64,000 nt of DNA, taken from the NCBI RefSeq assembly GCF_000599885.1, contig NZ_JFGT01000005.1, positions 930,001 through 994,000 of the forward strand, in the 5' to 3' direction. The stretch comes from Pantoea sp. IMH. Its GTDB lineage: Bacteria > Pseudomonadota > Gammaproteobacteria > Enterobacterales > Enterobacteriaceae. Shown here piece after piece: positions 44,098 to 55,364 of this stretch. The stretch's first letter is position 1; every line of letters starts with the position of its first letter. The notes beneath the pieces were generated by a model that saw only the letters and a program-made list of their open reading frames with translations, was not told the origin of the DNA and did not search any database. A program made the position numbers and the translations under genes.

Positions 44098-45429
44098 GTG
44101 CTGGAACGCCTCTCCTGGAAGAGATTACTGCTTGAGCTGGTTCTCGCCAGCCTGCCGGCGCTGATTATTGGGTTACTGGTGGGCTATCTGCCCTGGCTGC
44201 TGTTACTGGCGGTGCTGGGCGTACTGGGATGGCATTTCAATAACCTGCTGCGGTTATCCCACTGGTTGTGGGTCGATCGCAGCATGACACCGCCGGCCGG
44301 GCGAGGCAGCTGGGAACCGCTTTTTTACGGCCTTTATCAGATGCAGGCGCGCAACCGTCGCCGTCGCCGCGAGCTTGGCCATCTGATCAAACGCTTTCGA
44401 AGTGGCGCGGAGTCTCTCCCCGATGCGGTGGTGCTCACTACCGAAGAAGGCACCATCTTCTGGTGCAACGGCCTGGCTCAGCAGATGCTGGGGCTGCGCT
44501 GGCCGGAGGATAATGGCCAGAATATCCTTAATCTCTTACGCTATCCCGAGTTCAGCCGCTATCTGCGCCAGCGGGACTTCGTCCGGCCACTGACGCTGGT
44601 GCTGAATAATCATCGCCACCTTGAATTTCGCGTCATGCCTTACAGTGAAGGCCAGTGGCTGCTGGTGGCCCGTGACGTCACCCAGATGCACCAGCTGGAG
44701 GGTGCCCGGCGTAACTTTTTTGCTAACGTCAGCCATGAATTGCGGACGCCGCTGACGGTGCTGCAGGGCTATCTGGAAATGATGAATGATGCGGTGCTGG
44801 AAGGCCCGGTTCGCGATAAAGCGCTGCACACCATGCAGGAACAGACCCGACGTATGGATGGGCTGGTGAGGCAACTCCTGACGCTGTCGCGCATTGAGGC
44901 CGCCCCGGCGCTGGATCTTCAGGAAGTGGTGGATGTGCCGACAATGCTACATCTTCTCCAGCGTGAGGCAGAAACGCTCAGCCAGGGGCGCCATGAGATT
45001 CAGTTCACCACCGATCCACATCTGCGCGTTTTTGGCAACGACGAACAGTTGCGCAGCGCGATATCAAACCTCGTGTATAACGCGGTAAACCACACGCCGC
45101 CCGGCACCCGTATTGAGATCGGCTGGCTGAAAACGCCAACTGGCGCTCTGTTCAGGGTTTCCGATAACGGGCCGGGCATTGCCGCTGAGCATATTCCACG
45201 CCTGACCGAGCGCTTTTATCGCGTCGATAAGGCCCGATCCCGGCAAACCGGCGGCAGCGGGCTGGGTCTCGCCATCGTCAAGCATGCGCTCAGTCACCAT
45301 AACGCCAGGCTGGAGATTACCAGCGAACCCGGTAAAACGACCTGTTTCAGCTTCCTGCTGCCGCCACGGTTGATTGTCAGCGACGATCTGGCACAGAATG
45401 CGCTTCGGGAATCAAAACCGGTAATCTAA
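44098..45429 (+). CDS. phoR: phosphate regulon sensor kinase PhoR
   Basis: Inner-membrane histidine kinase, 443 residues. Two N-terminal helices (about 12-55) without a sizeable periplasmic loop are followed by a charged linker and a PAS domain (about 95-190). The DHp domain holds His213 in [10 protein letters not shown], and the ATPase domain has [20 protein letters not shown] and [10 protein letters not shown]. It phosphorylates PhoB when phosphate is low, under control of PstSCAB-PhoU. GTG start. Its TAA is directly followed by the ATG of a PstS-like gene. Confidence 0.97.
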   Translation: MLERLSWKRLLLELVLASLPALIIGLLVGYLPWLLLLAVLGVLGWHFNNLLRLSHWLWVDRSMTPPAGRGSWEPLFYGLYQMQARNRRRRRELGHLIKRFRSGAESLPDAVVLTTEEGTIFWCNGLAQQMLGLRWPEDNGQNILNLLRYPEFSRYLRQRDFVRPLTLVLNNHRHLEFRVMPYSEGQWLLVARDVTQMHQLEGARRNFFANVSHELRTPLTVLQGYLEMMNDAVLEGPVRDKALHTMQEQTRRMDGLVRQLLTLSRIEAAPALDLQEVVDVPTMLHLLQREAETLSQGRHEIQFTTDPHLRVFGNDEQLRSAISNLVYNAVNHTPPGTRIEIGWLKTPTGALFRVSDNGPGIAAEHIPRLTERFYRVDKARSRQTGGSGLGLAIVKHALSHHNARLEITSEPGKTTCFSFLLPPRLIVSDDLAQNALRESKPVI

Positions 45430-46350
45430 ATGAAAAGGCTGTTTCTGCTCGCTCTGCTGTTCTGCAGTACGTTCGCTCAGGCAAAAGAAGGGATGTTAGC
45501 GGGGAATCTCACCAGCGTGGGATCGGATACCCTGGGTAACCTGATGGCGCTGTGGGGCGAACGGTTCAACCGGGAATATCCGGGCGTGAATGTGCAAATC
45601 CAGGCCGCCGGATCCTCTACGGCGCCCACAGCACTGGCGGGGGGAGCCGCGCAGCTTGGGGCGATGAGCCGGCCGATGCAGGGGGAGGAACGCCAGCGAT
45701 TTGAAGCCCGTTACGGTTATCCGCCGCTTGCCGTGCCTGTTGCCATGGATGCGCTGGTCGTGGTGGTGAATCAGGACAATCCGCTGCCCGGACTGAATGT
45801 CGGGCAGCTCGACGCTATTTTTTCCATTACCCGCCGCTGCGGTGCGCATGCCTCTGTTGCCAACTGGGGCGATCTCAAGCTTACCCAGCCAGGCTGGCCT
45901 TCCCGGCCGCTGCAACGTTTTGGCCGCAACTCCGCCTCGGGAACCTGGGGCTTCTTCAAGCAGCAGGCGCTGTGTAACGGCGATTTTCGCAATGACGTGG
46001 CGGAATACCCCGGCTCAGCCGCGGTGGTGCAGGCCGTGGCGGCGACGCTGAACGGGATTGGCTACGCCAGCATGGGATTTCATCTTAGCGGCGTAAAAAC
46101 GTTGCCAGTGGCCAGGCAGAACGAGGATTTTATCGTACCGACGGCAGAAAATATCCGCAGCGGGCGTTATCCCTGGGCGCGGCCTCTCTATATCTATATC
46201 AATAAGGCGCCAGGAGAAGCAGTGGAGCCGCTGACGGCAGCCTTTCTGCATCTGGTTCTCTCCCCTCAGGGCCAGGCGCTGGTCAATCAGGCGGGCTATC
46301 TTCCGCTGTCAGATGCGCAGCGGCAAGCCGCGCTGGCCATGATCGAATAA
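45430..46350 (+). CDS. PstS-family periplasmic phosphate-binding-like protein
   Basis: A 306-residue periplasmic protein. Signal peptide 1-18 ends AQA. The mature protein has the family phosphate-loop segments GNLTSVGSDTLGNLM, IQAAGSSTAPTALAGGAAQL and the late FGRNSASGTWGFFKQQAL, all matching phosphate-binding motifs rich in Ser, Thr and Gly. No permease or ATPase gene accompanies it, so it either serves the PstCAB transporter encoded elsewhere or works as a sensor accessory. Its ATG abuts the phoR stop with no spacer, so it is translated from the phoBR message and induced with it. Full-length PstS is about 320-346 residues. Confidence 0.88.
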   Translation: MKRLFLLALLFCSTFAQAKEGMLAGNLTSVGSDTLGNLMALWGERFNREYPGVNVQIQAAGSSTAPTALAGGAAQLGAMSRPMQGEERQRFEARYGYPPLAVPVAMDALVVVVNQDNPLPGLNVGQLDAIFSITRRCGAHASVANWGDLKLTQPGWPSRPLQRFGRNSASGTWGFFKQQALCNGDFRNDVAEYPGSAAVVQAVAATLNGIGYASMGFHLSGVKTLPVARQNEDFIVPTAENIRSGRYPWARPLYIYINKAPGEAVEPLTAAFLHLVLSPQGQALVNQAGYLPLSDAQRQAALAMIE

Positions 46351-46511
46351 GTGATGCGACGGCTGCCATACGGTCTGAAGCCTGGCCTTTTGCCAACTGC
46401 CATTAGCCCACTACTCACTGCCAACCTCTAACCGGCCAATATGAATTTTTTTCAACTGTGTTGAATTTTCCTCGGTTGCACCTGAATCTTTCTCATGACA
46501 TGCTCCGTTAA

Positions 46512-46540
46512 AGACATGCAGACATCTGGAAGTCTATAAA
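46512..46540 (+). promoter_or_regulatory. MetJ operator (three met boxes) overlapping a -10
   Basis: Three adjacent 8-base units AGACATGC, AGACATCT and GGAAGTCT (46512-46535) match AGACGTCT at five, seven and six positions. TATAAA (46535-46540) at the right edge could be the -10 of the downstream methionine synthase gene. MetJ with S-adenosylmethionine binds tandem met boxes. Confidence 0.75.
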
Positions 46541-46604
46541 TAACGAAACGTCATTATTTCCCCGGTAAATTATGCGCCGTTGCGCAGGTCAGGAGTAACT
46601 GAAT

Positions 46605-47708
46605 ATGCAAAGAGATTCCGCCCAGTTCCGCGCCGAAGTGGTTGGCAGCTTCCTTCGTCCCGCCGCTATAAAAGAAGCGCGTGAAAAGTTCCAAGCAGGC
46701 GAACTCGCGTCCGAAGCGCTACGGCGCATCGAAGATGAAGCCATTCGTGAGGTGGTTGCCCATCAGCGGGCAAGCGGCCTGAAAATTGTCACCGACGGTG
46801 AGTTCCGCCGCGCATGGTGGCATTTCGACTTTTTCGCCGGACTGGATGGCGTGGAGCGCTATGAAGCGGAGCAGGGCATTCAGTTTAACGGTGTACAGAC
46901 CAAAGCGCACAGCGTTCGCGTGACGGGTAAACTGGGTTTTGGCCATCATCCGATGCTGGAAGATTTCCGTTATCTGCAAAGTATCAGCGGCGACGCGGTG
47001 GCGAAAATGACCATCCCCAGCCCAAGCGTGCTGCATTTTCGCGGCGGTCGTAAAGCCATTGATGCGACTATTTATCCCGATCTCAACACCTATTTCGACG
47101 ATCTTGCGCAAACCTGGCGCGATGCCATTAAAGCATTTTACGATGCTGGCTGCCGTTATTTGCAGCTCGATGATACCGTCTGGGCCTACCTCTGTTCCGA
47201 AGATCAGAAAGCCCAGATCCGCGAACGTGGCGACGATCCGGAAGAGCTGGCCTGGATCTATGCGCAGGTGCTGAACAAAGCGCTTGAAGGTAAGCCAGAC
47301 GACCTGACGATTGGCCTGCATGTGTGCCGTGGCAATTTCCGCTCCACCTGGATCTCCGAAGGCGGCTATGAGCCAGTGGCTGAAATCCTGTTCGGCAGCG
47401 TTAACGTTGATGCCTTTTTCCTGGAATACGATAACGAGCGCTCCGGAGGTTTTGAGCCGCTTCGTTTTATCAAACCGGGCAAACAACAGGTGGTCCTGGG
47501 GCTGATTACCACCAAAAACGGCGAGCTGGAAAACCGGGAAACGGTGAAAAAGCGTATTGAAGAAGCCTCGCGCTATGTCAGTCTGGATCAGATTTGCCTC
47601 AGTCCGCAGTGCGGCTTTGCTTCTACGGAAGAGGGCAACAGCCTCAGCGAGGAAGCGCAGTGGGCAAAACTGCGGCTGGTGGTGGATATCGCCAACGAAG
47701 TGTGGTGA
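46605..47708 (+). CDS. cobalamin-independent methionine synthase II family protein (MetE C-terminal type, YxjG-like)
   Basis: A 367-residue cytoplasmic protein equal to the catalytic C-terminal half of MetE. The barrel has DGEFRRAWWHFDFF, LQLDDTVWAYL, the zinc ligands His and Cys in LHVCRGNFRSTW and Cys in LSPQCGFAS, and an acidic FFLEYDNERSGGFEPL segment. MetE itself is about 750 residues with a duplicated N-terminal half, absent here, so the methyl donor is probably not polyglutamyl-folate in the MetE manner. B. subtilis YxjG/YxjH are close relatives. The tandem met boxes upstream place it under MetJ, supporting a methionine-cycle role. ATG with AGGAG upstream. Own terminator follows. Confidence 0.9.
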   Translation: MQRDSAQFRAEVVGSFLRPAAIKEAREKFQAGELASEALRRIEDEAIREVVAHQRASGLKIVTDGEFRRAWWHFDFFAGLDGVERYEAEQGIQFNGVQTKAHSVRVTGKLGFGHHPMLEDFRYLQSISGDAVAKMTIPSPSVLHFRGGRKAIDATIYPDLNTYFDDLAQTWRDAIKAFYDAGCRYLQLDDTVWAYLCSEDQKAQIRERGDDPEELAWIYAQVLNKALEGKPDDLTIGLHVCRGNFRSTWISEGGYEPVAEILFGSVNVDAFFLEYDNERSGGFEPLRFIKPGKQQVVLGLITTKNGELENRETVKKRIEEASRYVSLDQICLSPQCGFASTEEGNSLSEEAQWAKLRLVVDIANEVW

Positions 47709-47726
47709 TACTGCATTAATTCCGGC

Positions 47727-47752
47727 AAAAGGCGCGAGAAATCGCGCCTTTT
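47727..47752 (+). terminator. intrinsic terminator of the YxjG-like gene
   Basis: AAAAGGCGCGA (47727-47737), loop GAAA, TCGCGCCTTTT (47742-47752). A stable stem with a GNRA tetraloop. Confidence 0.85.
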
Positions 47753-48112
47753 GTGCATCTTTCACCTGATATGTGCAGGAATAACCCCAGCCGGGGCAAA
47801 AAGAATGCAAATCATGTAAGGCAACCTGGCGATAACCTGAAGTGAAAAGCTGGATGTTGCCTTTTTTACGCTATATCACTCTGCTTTTCCGATCCCGTAT
47901 TGCCTTTCACCGCTATAAACGGTTTACTTAGCGCCGTTTTTACTTTACCTCCCTGTAAAAAGATTAAAATCCGCGCAAATCCGCTGCGTTCACCGCTGTA
48001 AGGCAGCATTTATGCCTGCACTGGATTGATAATTCGGCGTTTTCAGAGCACACAGGGCGATTAACTCAACATCGCGACTTCATTCACACCAGTACAGGCA
48101 ACACCGCTGACT
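47753..48112. other. upstream region of brnQ
   Basis: 360 bases. A second terminator-like element, AAGGCAAC (47818-47825) pairing with GTTGCCTT (47856-47863) then TTTT, lies 65 bases past the first. A T/A-rich stretch around 47935-47970 probably carries the brnQ promoter, but no hexamer pair is convincing. Nothing else seen. Confidence 0.4.
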
Positions 48113-49435
48113 ATGACTAATCGTTTAACTACCCGAGATATCCTCGCATTGGGCTTTATGACGTTTGCCCTTTTCGTGGGGGCAGGCAATATTATTTTCC
48201 CGCCGATGGTGGGCATTCAGTCCGGTGAGCACGTCTGGATCGCCGCGCTTGGCTTTCTGATCACCGCCGTGGGACTTCCCGTTATCACCGTTATTGCCCT
48301 TGCGCGCGTCGGCGGCGGCATTGATGCGCTGAGTACCCCTATCGGCAGAACGGCCGGTATCGTACTGGCGACCGTCTGTTACCTGGCTGTTGGTCCACTT
48401 TTTGCCATACCGCGTACCGCGACGGTCTCTTTTGAGGTTGGCATTGCGCCGCTGACCGGCGATGGCGCGCTGCCGCTGTTTATCTACAGCCTGCTCTATT
48501 TTGCGCTGGTTATCCTGATCTCTCTTTATCCCGGCAAACTGCTGGATACGGTAGGGCATTTCCTGGCACCGCTGAAAATCATTGCGCTGGCGGTTCTGGG
48601 CGTGGCGGCTCTGCTGTGGCCTGCGGATGGCATGGCGCCAGCAACCGAAGCCTATCAGCATGCGGCCTTCTCCAGCGGTTTTGTCAACGGCTACCTGACA
48701 ATGGATACGCTGGGTGCGCTGGTCTTTGGCATCGTCATCGTCAACGCGGCGCGTTCACGAGGCGTCAGCGAGGCGAAGCTGTTAACGCGTTATACCATTC
48801 TGGCGGGATTGATCGCCGGTGTAGGGCTGACGCTGGTTTATCTGAGCCTGTTCCGGCTCGGCTCCGACAGCGCCAGTCTGGTGGATCAGAACGCGAACGG
48901 CGCGGCTATCCTGCACGCCTACGTTCAGTATACTTTTGGGAATACGGGTAGCCTGTTCCTGGCCGCGCTGATCTTTGTGGCCTGTATGGTCACTGCCGTT
49001 GGCCTGACCTGCGCCTGTGCGGAGTTTTTTGAGCAGTATTTGCCGCTAAGCTATCGCCAGATGGTCTTTATTCTTGGCCTGTTCTCAATGCTGGTTTCCA
49101 ATCTGGGGCTGAGCCATCTTATTCAGATCTCCGTGCCGGTACTGACCGCCATCTATCCGCCTTGTATCGTGCTGATTCTGCTCAGCTTCACGCTGAAATG
49201 GTGGAAAAAAAGCGGTCGCGTTATCGCGCCAACAATGCTGATAAGCCTGCTGTTTGGTATCATCGACGCGGCGAAATCCAGCGGGCTGACCTCGCTGCTG
49301 CCCGGTTTCGTTCAGCGCCTGCCGCTGGCGGAGCAGGGACTCTCCTGGCTGCCGCCTTCGCTGGCCATGCTGGTACTGGTCGCCATTTATGACCGGACGC
49401 TGGGTCGCCAGCAGATGAGCGTGCATCAGCAGTAA
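48113..49435 (+). CDS. brnQ: branched-chain amino acid:cation symporter BrnQ
   Basis: LIVCS-family importer of leucine, isoleucine and valine, 440 residues and twelve helices. [38 protein letters not shown] and [20 protein letters not shown] are characteristic. ATG start; length matches E. coli BrnQ (439). It follows phoR in E. coli too, with only the PstS-like and methionine synthase genes inserted here. Possibly co-transcribed with proY, 55 bases downstream, but a hairpin intervenes. Confidence 0.97.
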   Translation: MTNRLTTRDILALGFMTFALFVGAGNIIFPPMVGIQSGEHVWIAALGFLITAVGLPVITVIALARVGGGIDALSTPIGRTAGIVLATVCYLAVGPLFAIPRTATVSFEVGIAPLTGDGALPLFIYSLLYFALVILISLYPGKLLDTVGHFLAPLKIIALAVLGVAALLWPADGMAPATEAYQHAAFSSGFVNGYLTMDTLGALVFGIVIVNAARSRGVSEAKLLTRYTILAGLIAGVGLTLVYLSLFRLGSDSASLVDQNANGAAILHAYVQYTFGNTGSLFLAALIFVACMVTAVGLTCACAEFFEQYLPLSYRQMVFILGLFSMLVSNLGLSHLIQISVPVLTAIYPPCIVLILLSFTLKWWKKSGRVIAPTMLISLLFGIIDAAKSSGLTSLLPGFVQRLPLAEQGLSWLPPSLAMLVLVAIYDRTLGRQQMSVHQQ

Positions 49436-49450
49436 GCACTACCTATTACC

Positions 49451-49481
49451 CCTGTGGTTCCGGCAGCAGGGGAACCACAGG
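49451..49481 (+). promoter_or_regulatory. perfect 11-bp hairpin overlapping the proY ribosome-binding site
   Basis: CCTGTGGTTCC (49451-49461) and GGAACCACAGG (49471-49481) with a nine-base loop. The proY Shine-Dalgarno AGGAAAG (49479-49485) starts inside the right arm, ten bases before ATG 49491. No T-tract, so it is more likely a translational or mRNA-processing element than a terminator. Confidence 0.7.
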
Positions 49482-49490
49482 AAAGAAATA

Positions 49491-50864
49491 ATGACCACAA
49501 ACAAGCTTAAAAAGGGGCTGAGCACCCGCCATATTCGCTTTATGGCGCTGGGATCGGCGATTGGAACCGGCCTCTTTTACGGTTCGGCTGACGCCATGAA
49601 AATGGCCGGCCCAAGCGTGATCCTCGCCTATGTTATCGGCGGCGCTATTGCCTATATTATTATGCGCGCCCTGGGTGAAATGTCCGTCAACAACCCTCAG
49701 GCCAGCTCCTTCTCGCGCTATGCCCAGGACTATCTCGGGCCGCTGGCTGGCTATATTACCGGCTGGACTTACTGCTTCGAAATCCTGATCGTCGCCATTG
49801 CTGACGTGACCGCCTTTGGCATCTATATGAGCGTCTGGTTTCCCGATGTGCCGCACTGGATATGGGTGCTGAGCGTGGTGCTGGTCATCGGCGCGATCAA
49901 TATGGCGACCGTTAAGGTCTTTGGCGAGGTGGAGTTCTGGCTGTCACTGTTTAAAGTTGCCACCATTATCATCATGATCGTGGCGGGCATAGGGATTATC
50001 TTCTGGGGCATTGGCAATGGCGGCCAGCCAACCGGCATTCATAATCTGTGGACCAATGGCGGATTCTTCGCGCATGGTGTTATCGGTATGGTGCTTTCCC
50101 TGCAGATTGTGATGTTCGCCTACGGCGGGATTGAAATCATCGGCATCACGGCGGGTGAAGCGAAGGATCCGGAAACCTCCATTCCAAAAGCGATTAATAC
50201 CGTTCCGTTGCGTATTCTGGTGTTCTATGTCGGTACGCTGTTCGTGATTATGTCGATCTATCCCTGGAACCAGGTCGGCACCCACGGTAGCCCCTTCGTA
50301 CTGACTTTCCAGCATCTTGGTATTGCGGCCGCGGCGGCTATCCTCAATTTTGTGGTAATTACGGCGTCGCTCTCGGCGATCAACAGTGATGTTTTTGGCG
50401 TGGGGCGTATGCTGCACGGCATGGCTGAGCAGGGGCACGCGCCGAAAATGTTTACCACCGTTTCCCGCCGGGGCATTCCGTGGGTGACGGTGCTGGTGAT
50501 GATGCTGGCGATGCTGGTGGCGGTTTATCTGAACTATCTGATGCCGGAAAAAGTCTTCCTGGTGATCGCCTCGCTGGCCACTTTTGCCACCGTCTGGGTA
50601 TGGATTATGATCCTTTTTGCCCAAATAGGCTTTCGTCGTACGCTGACCAAAGAGCAGGCGAAGGCGTTGAAATTCGCCATGCCTGGCGGGCGGTTTACCG
50701 CGCTGGTAGGGATTCTTTTCCTCGCCTTTATTATCGGCCTGATTGGCTACTTCCCGGATACCCGTATCTCGCTGTATGTCGGGATTGGCTGGCTGCTCCT
50801 GCTGCTGGTGAGCTGGCTGTTTGTCCGTAAAACCTCAGCGCCCGCAAGTAAGACCCTGCATTAA
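49491..50864 (+). CDS. proY: proline-specific permease ProY
   Basis: Amino acid/polyamine/organocation family permease, 457 residues with twelve helices, matching E. coli/Salmonella Pro[21 protein letters not shown] in helix 1, [20 protein letters not shown] and the helix 6 segment [20 protein letters not shown] are present. In Salmonella proY is cryptic, poorly expressed unless activated. A stable hairpin overlaps the ribosome site here, which could account for low translation. Located after brnQ as in E. coli. ATG start. Confidence 0.95.
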   Translation: MTTNKLKKGLSTRHIRFMALGSAIGTGLFYGSADAMKMAGPSVILAYVIGGAIAYIIMRALGEMSVNNPQASSFSRYAQDYLGPLAGYITGWTYCFEILIVAIADVTAFGIYMSVWFPDVPHWIWVLSVVLVIGAINMATVKVFGEVEFWLSLFKVATIIIMIVAGIGIIFWGIGNGGQPTGIHNLWTNGGFFAHGVIGMVLSLQIVMFAYGGIEIIGITAGEAKDPETSIPKAINTVPLRILVFYVGTLFVIMSIYPWNQVGTHGSPFVLTFQHLGIAAAAAILNFVVITASLSAINSDVFGVGRMLHGMAEQGHAPKMFTTVSRRGIPWVTVLVMMLAMLVAVYLNYLMPEKVFLVIASLATFATVWVWIMILFAQIGFRRTLTKEQAKALKFAMPGGRFTALVGILFLAFIIGLIGYFPDTRISLYVGIGWLLLLLVSWLFVRKTSAPASKTLH

Positions 50865-51023
50865 AAGAAAAGCCCTGCCGTTGCTGGAGATCCCCGGCGA
50901 TGGCAGGACTTACTGTTTCTTCTGACCTTTCCTGCCATAAACACTCACTTCGGTAGCGTTCGCGATCCGACCCTGGCCCAGATCTGTAACAATCTGCAAA
51001 ACGAGGGCATTGATGCCGTCTGT

Positions 51024-51242
51024 GTGCTGCTGTGGCTGACGCTGAGCGACGCTCGTATTCTGGGCGTGCCGCTGGCCTGTTTTCCTGAACTTGCAAGGGC
51101 CACGCCTGAAGCGCTGGCACGTTTTGAGCTGACTCCGCGAGGCATACACTGGGAGGCACTGGATGAAGATCTCTCATTTGATGGATTACTGACGACAGAG
51201 CCGCTGGAGGCGGGGCGTTCCCGTGGGGTCAAAAGACCCTGA
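51024..51242 (+). CDS. DUF2442 family protein, probably truncated or frameshifted at its N-terminus
   Basis: The visible 72 residues contain the DUF2442 core: LWLTLSDARILGVPLACFP, then ELARATPEALARFELT and IHWEALDEDLSFDGLL. Family members of this type normally start with about 10-20 more residues. The frame has no good start: the GTG at 51024 lacks a ribosome site. In another frame, ATG at 51013 has GAGGG five bases upstream but stops after eight codons. Removing one TG unit from the TGTGTG run at 51021-51026 would join that ATG to the DUF2442 frame, which suggests a two-base slippage frameshift. DUF2442 proteins are often linked to toxin-antitoxin DUF4160 genes; none is seen here. Confidence 0.5.
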   Translation: MLLWLTLSDARILGVPLACFPELARATPEALARFELTPRGIHWEALDEDLSFDGLLTTEPLEAGRSRGVKRP

Positions 51243-51277
51243 GATGTCAGTTGGAAGGCAGGCCAGGGGCAGATATA

Positions 51278-51304
51278 AAAAAGGCCCGCCGGAGCGAGCC
51301 TTTT
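51278..51304 (-). terminator. intrinsic terminator of tsaA
   Basis: On the minus strand AAAAGGCTCGC, loop TCCG, GCGGGCCTTTTT form an eleven-base stem with one G-T pair and a T-run (complement of 51278-51304). It follows the tsaA stop by fifteen bases. Confidence 0.8.
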
Positions 51305-51319
51305 CTGGAAAGCGGCCGA

Positions 51320-51922
51320 TTACAGCTTGGTCGCGTTCTCGGACAGGTATTTAGCCACGCCGTCTGGCGATGCGCCCATACCTTCTTTTCCTTTTTCCCA
51401 CTGAGCCGGGCACACTTCGCCGTGCTCTTCGTGGAACTGCAGCGCGTCAACCATACGCAGCATTTCATCAACGTTACGGCCCAGCGGCAGATCGTTAACA
51501 ACCTGGTGGCGAACCACACCGGCTTTGTCGATCAGGAACGAGCCGCGCAGGGCAACGCCTGCGTCCGGATGCTCGATACCGTAGGCTTTCTGGATCTCAC
51601 GCTTGATATCAGCAACCATGGCATATTTCACTTCGCCAATGCCGCCTTTCTCAATCGGCGTTTTACGCCATGCGTTGTGTACAAACTCGGAGTCAAAAGA
51701 GACGCCAACCACTTCCACGCCGCGCTTCTGGAACTCTTCGTAACGCTTGTCGAACGCGATCAGTTCAGAAGGGCAAACAAACGTGAAGTCCATTGGCCAA
51801 AAGAACACAACGGTGGCTTTACCAGCGGTGTGTTTTTTAAAGTTGAAGTTATCAACGATTTCACCGTTGCCCAGCACGGCTGCGGCAGTAAAATCAGGGG
51901 CTTGACGAGTTACCAGGACCAT
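51320..51922 (-). CDS. tsaA: typical 2-Cys peroxiredoxin (TsaA/AhpC family)
   Basis: Reduces hydrogen peroxide and organic hydroperoxides. The 200-residue product has peroxidatic Cys50 in DFTFVCPSE and resolving Cys171 in GEVCPAQW, with the typical 2-Cys GGIG and C-terminal YF-like region (KYLSENATKL). It is nearly the Salmonella TsaA, which occurs in the same place near acpH. E. coli K-12 lacks it. ATG at 51920-51922 is chosen with AGGAG five bases upstream; a GTG two codons earlier is unlikely. Monocistronic, own terminator. Confidence 0.93.
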   Translation of the reverse strand: MVLVTRQAPDFTAAAVLGNGEIVDNFNFKKHTAGKATVVFFWPMDFTFVCPSELIAFDKRYEEFQKRGVEVVGVSFDSEFVHNAWRKTPIEKGGIGEVKYAMVADIKREIQKAYGIEHPDAGVALRGSFLIDKAGVVRHQVVNDLPLGRNVDEMLRMVDALQFHEEHGEVCPAQWEKGKEGMGASPDGVAKYLSENATKL

Positions 51923-52107
51923 ATTCACTCCTGTAGAGATAAGTGGATGAAAAAATCGAATCGCCAGCAGTATACGGGGGGCGTCCGTTCGGTAACCAGC
52001 GCATAACGCCGATTATTCAGATAGGTTATACCTATCAAATACTTTAACTTTCAAGGCAGCCCACTACATTAACCTTTTTGCGCAAAAGGGCAATCTCTTT
52101 TCCCGGC

Positions 52108-52689
52108 TCAGAGTGCTTTTTGCTCTGCCAGTTTCGTCATTCGCGGATAGAACTGCCAGAAAAAATCCTCAAATAGTTGATAATTATCAATAAAATCTTG
52201 CCAGGAATCTGCCAGTGCTACCAGGCGCGGGCGACGACTGGCCATGCCGCGCAGCACACCCTGCAGATAAAAAGCGTCAGCGTACTGCTCCATCCACCGG
52301 TCACGCCATAAATAGTGGTTAAGGTTTTGAAAGCGCTCCGGCGTGGAGGGCAATTCGGGTGAGATCACAGATTCCGCATGAGACAGAAAAGCTGGCAGGG
52401 AAATTTCCGGCGCGATTTTGTTCCAGTGAAGCGAGATGAAATGATCCCAGATAACATCCAGGGTTATCGGTGAAACGCGACGAGTCTCATCACGAAAAAA
52501 GGCTTTCGCCGCGCGGACTTCCGGCAGTGAGTCCGTCATCACGTCAATGCGGCGATGCAGTAAAATTCCCTCAGCAACGGCACCCGGCCAGACGCCGCGC
52601 GGATTCCCACGGACGAAATCCGCCATCAGGTTGCCGAGCAGCGAACTCTCAGAGAGCGACGCGAGGTGGAGGTGAGCAAGGAAGTTCAT
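52108..52689 (-). CDS. acpH: acyl carrier protein phosphodiesterase (AcpH)
   Basis: Removes the 4'-phosphopantetheine arm from acyl carrier protein. 193 residues, as in E. coli. [48 protein letters not shown] with the HD-like His and Asp residues, and FWQFYPRM are conserved. Mn-dependent HD-fold enzyme. Divergent from queA, the same arrangement as E. coli. Confidence 0.95.
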   Translation of the reverse strand: MNFLAHLHLASLSESSLLGNLMADFVRGNPRGVWPGAVAEGILLHRRIDVMTDSLPEVRAAKAFFRDETRRVSPITLDVIWDHFISLHWNKIAPEISLPAFLSHAESVISPELPSTPERFQNLNHYLWRDRWMEQYADAFYLQGVLRGMASRRPRLVALADSWQDFIDNYQLFEDFFWQFYPRMTKLAEQKAL

Positions 52690-52927
52690 TCAGACAGTAT
52701 ACCTTCTTCGTCCCCGACGTTATACCAGTGTTAACGGGGGCGCTTACATGAAGCCTTGATCTGAGAAATCAGGACTTGCGCCCCTGTGGCGCGGGCTGGC
52801 CGTAGCGTACTGAAGTCGATATTACAGCGACAGGCCAGCTGAATGCCGGACCGGCTGCGCGGATTGTTTAGAATTGATGGGTTTTCAGCTAGACTATGCG
52901 CCCTGATTTCCCTGACAGTGAATGATC

Positions 52928-54010
52928 ATGCGCGTTGCCGACTTTTCCTTTGAACTGCCCGAATCTTTGATTGCCCACTATCCGCAGGCCCAGCGCAGCG
53001 GATGCCGTCTACTTTCCCTGAACGGGCCGGACGGCGAGCTGACGCACGGGGTCTTTACCGATTTGCTGGATATGCTCAATCCCGGCGATCTGCTGGTATT
53101 TAACAACACACGGGTGATCCCGGCACGGGTATTTGGGCGTAAAGCCAGCGGCGGCAAAATTGAAGTTCTGGTTGAACGGATGCTGGATGATCAGCGAGTG
53201 CTGGCCCATGTTCGCGCGTCCAAAGCGCCAAAGCCAGGGACGGAACTGCTGCTGGGCGATGATGACAGCGTGAAAGCGACCATGGTGGCGCGACACGATG
53301 CGCTGTTTGAACTGCGATTTGATGATGCCAGACCGGTACTGGATATCCTGAATGATATCGGCCATATGCCGCTGCCGCCTTATATTGATCGCCCGGATGA
53401 AGAAGCCGACCGCGAGCTCTATCAGACCGTCTACAGCCAGCGACCGGGCGCGGTCGCTGCCCCAACGGCGGGGCTGCATTTTGATGAGCCGCTGCTGGCC
53501 GCTCTGCGTGAAAAAGGTATCGAAACCGCGTTTGTCACGCTGCATGTTGGTGCCGGGACTTTCCAGCCGGTCCGCGTGGAAAGTATCGAAGACCATATTA
53601 TGCATGCCGAATATGCTGAAGTGCCGCAGGAAGTGGTGGATGCCGTGCTGGCCTGTAAGGCACGCGGCAGCCGCGTGGTGGCGGTTGGCACGACCTCGGT
53701 TCGCTCACTTGAGAGCGCGGCGCAGGCCGCCAGTGATGCGCTTATCGCTCCATTTTTCGACGATACCAAAATCTTTATTTACCCGGGCTATCGCTATCAG
53801 GTTATTGATGCGCTGGTGACGAACTTCCATCTGCCGGAATCGACGCTGATCATGCTGGTTTCTGCATTTGCTGGCTACCGTAACACCATGCATGCCTACC
53901 AGCAGGCGGTGGAGAAGCAGTACCGCTTCTTCAGCTACGGCGACGCCATGTTTATTACCCGTAATCCCCGGGCGATTGATGAGCAGGTAGGAAATAGCAT
54001 CAGCGAATAA
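52928..54010 (+). CDS. queA: S-adenosylmethionine:tRNA ribosyltransferase-isomerase QueA
   Basis: Penultimate step of queuosine synthesis: moves the ribosyl part of SAM to preQ1 at the tRNA wobble position, giving epoxyqueuosine. 360 residues. [62 protein letters not shown] and [18 protein letters not shown] are conserved. ATG at 52928 gives the E. coli N-terminus; ATG at 52922 is two codons upstream in frame. First of the queA-tgt-yajC-secDF series. Confidence 0.97.
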   Translation: MRVADFSFELPESLIAHYPQAQRSGCRLLSLNGPDGELTHGVFTDLLDMLNPGDLLVFNNTRVIPARVFGRKASGGKIEVLVERMLDDQRVLAHVRASKAPKPGTELLLGDDDSVKATMVARHDALFELRFDDARPVLDILNDIGHMPLPPYIDRPDEEADRELYQTVYSQRPGAVAAPTAGLHFDEPLLAALREKGIETAFVTLHVGAGTFQPVRVESIEDHIMHAEYAEVPQEVVDAVLACKARGSRVVAVGTTSVRSLESAAQAASDALIAPFFDDTKIFIYPGYRYQVIDALVTNFHLPESTLIMLVSAFAGYRNTMHAYQQAVEKQYRFFSYGDAMFITRNPRAIDEQVGNSISE

Positions 54011-54138
54011 CGGACCTGCTGCGTAACACCGCCTGTTTGCATTTTTTACGGCGAAAGTGCGTACCCTTTCAGCGCCGGCGCGCTTTCGCAAAATGATGAT
54101 CTTGCACCGCATAATAAGCGCTTACTTTACGGGCTGGC

Positions 54139-55340
<1,202 letters not shown>

Positions 55341-55364
55341 TAATTAAACAAAGAGGGGAATTTA

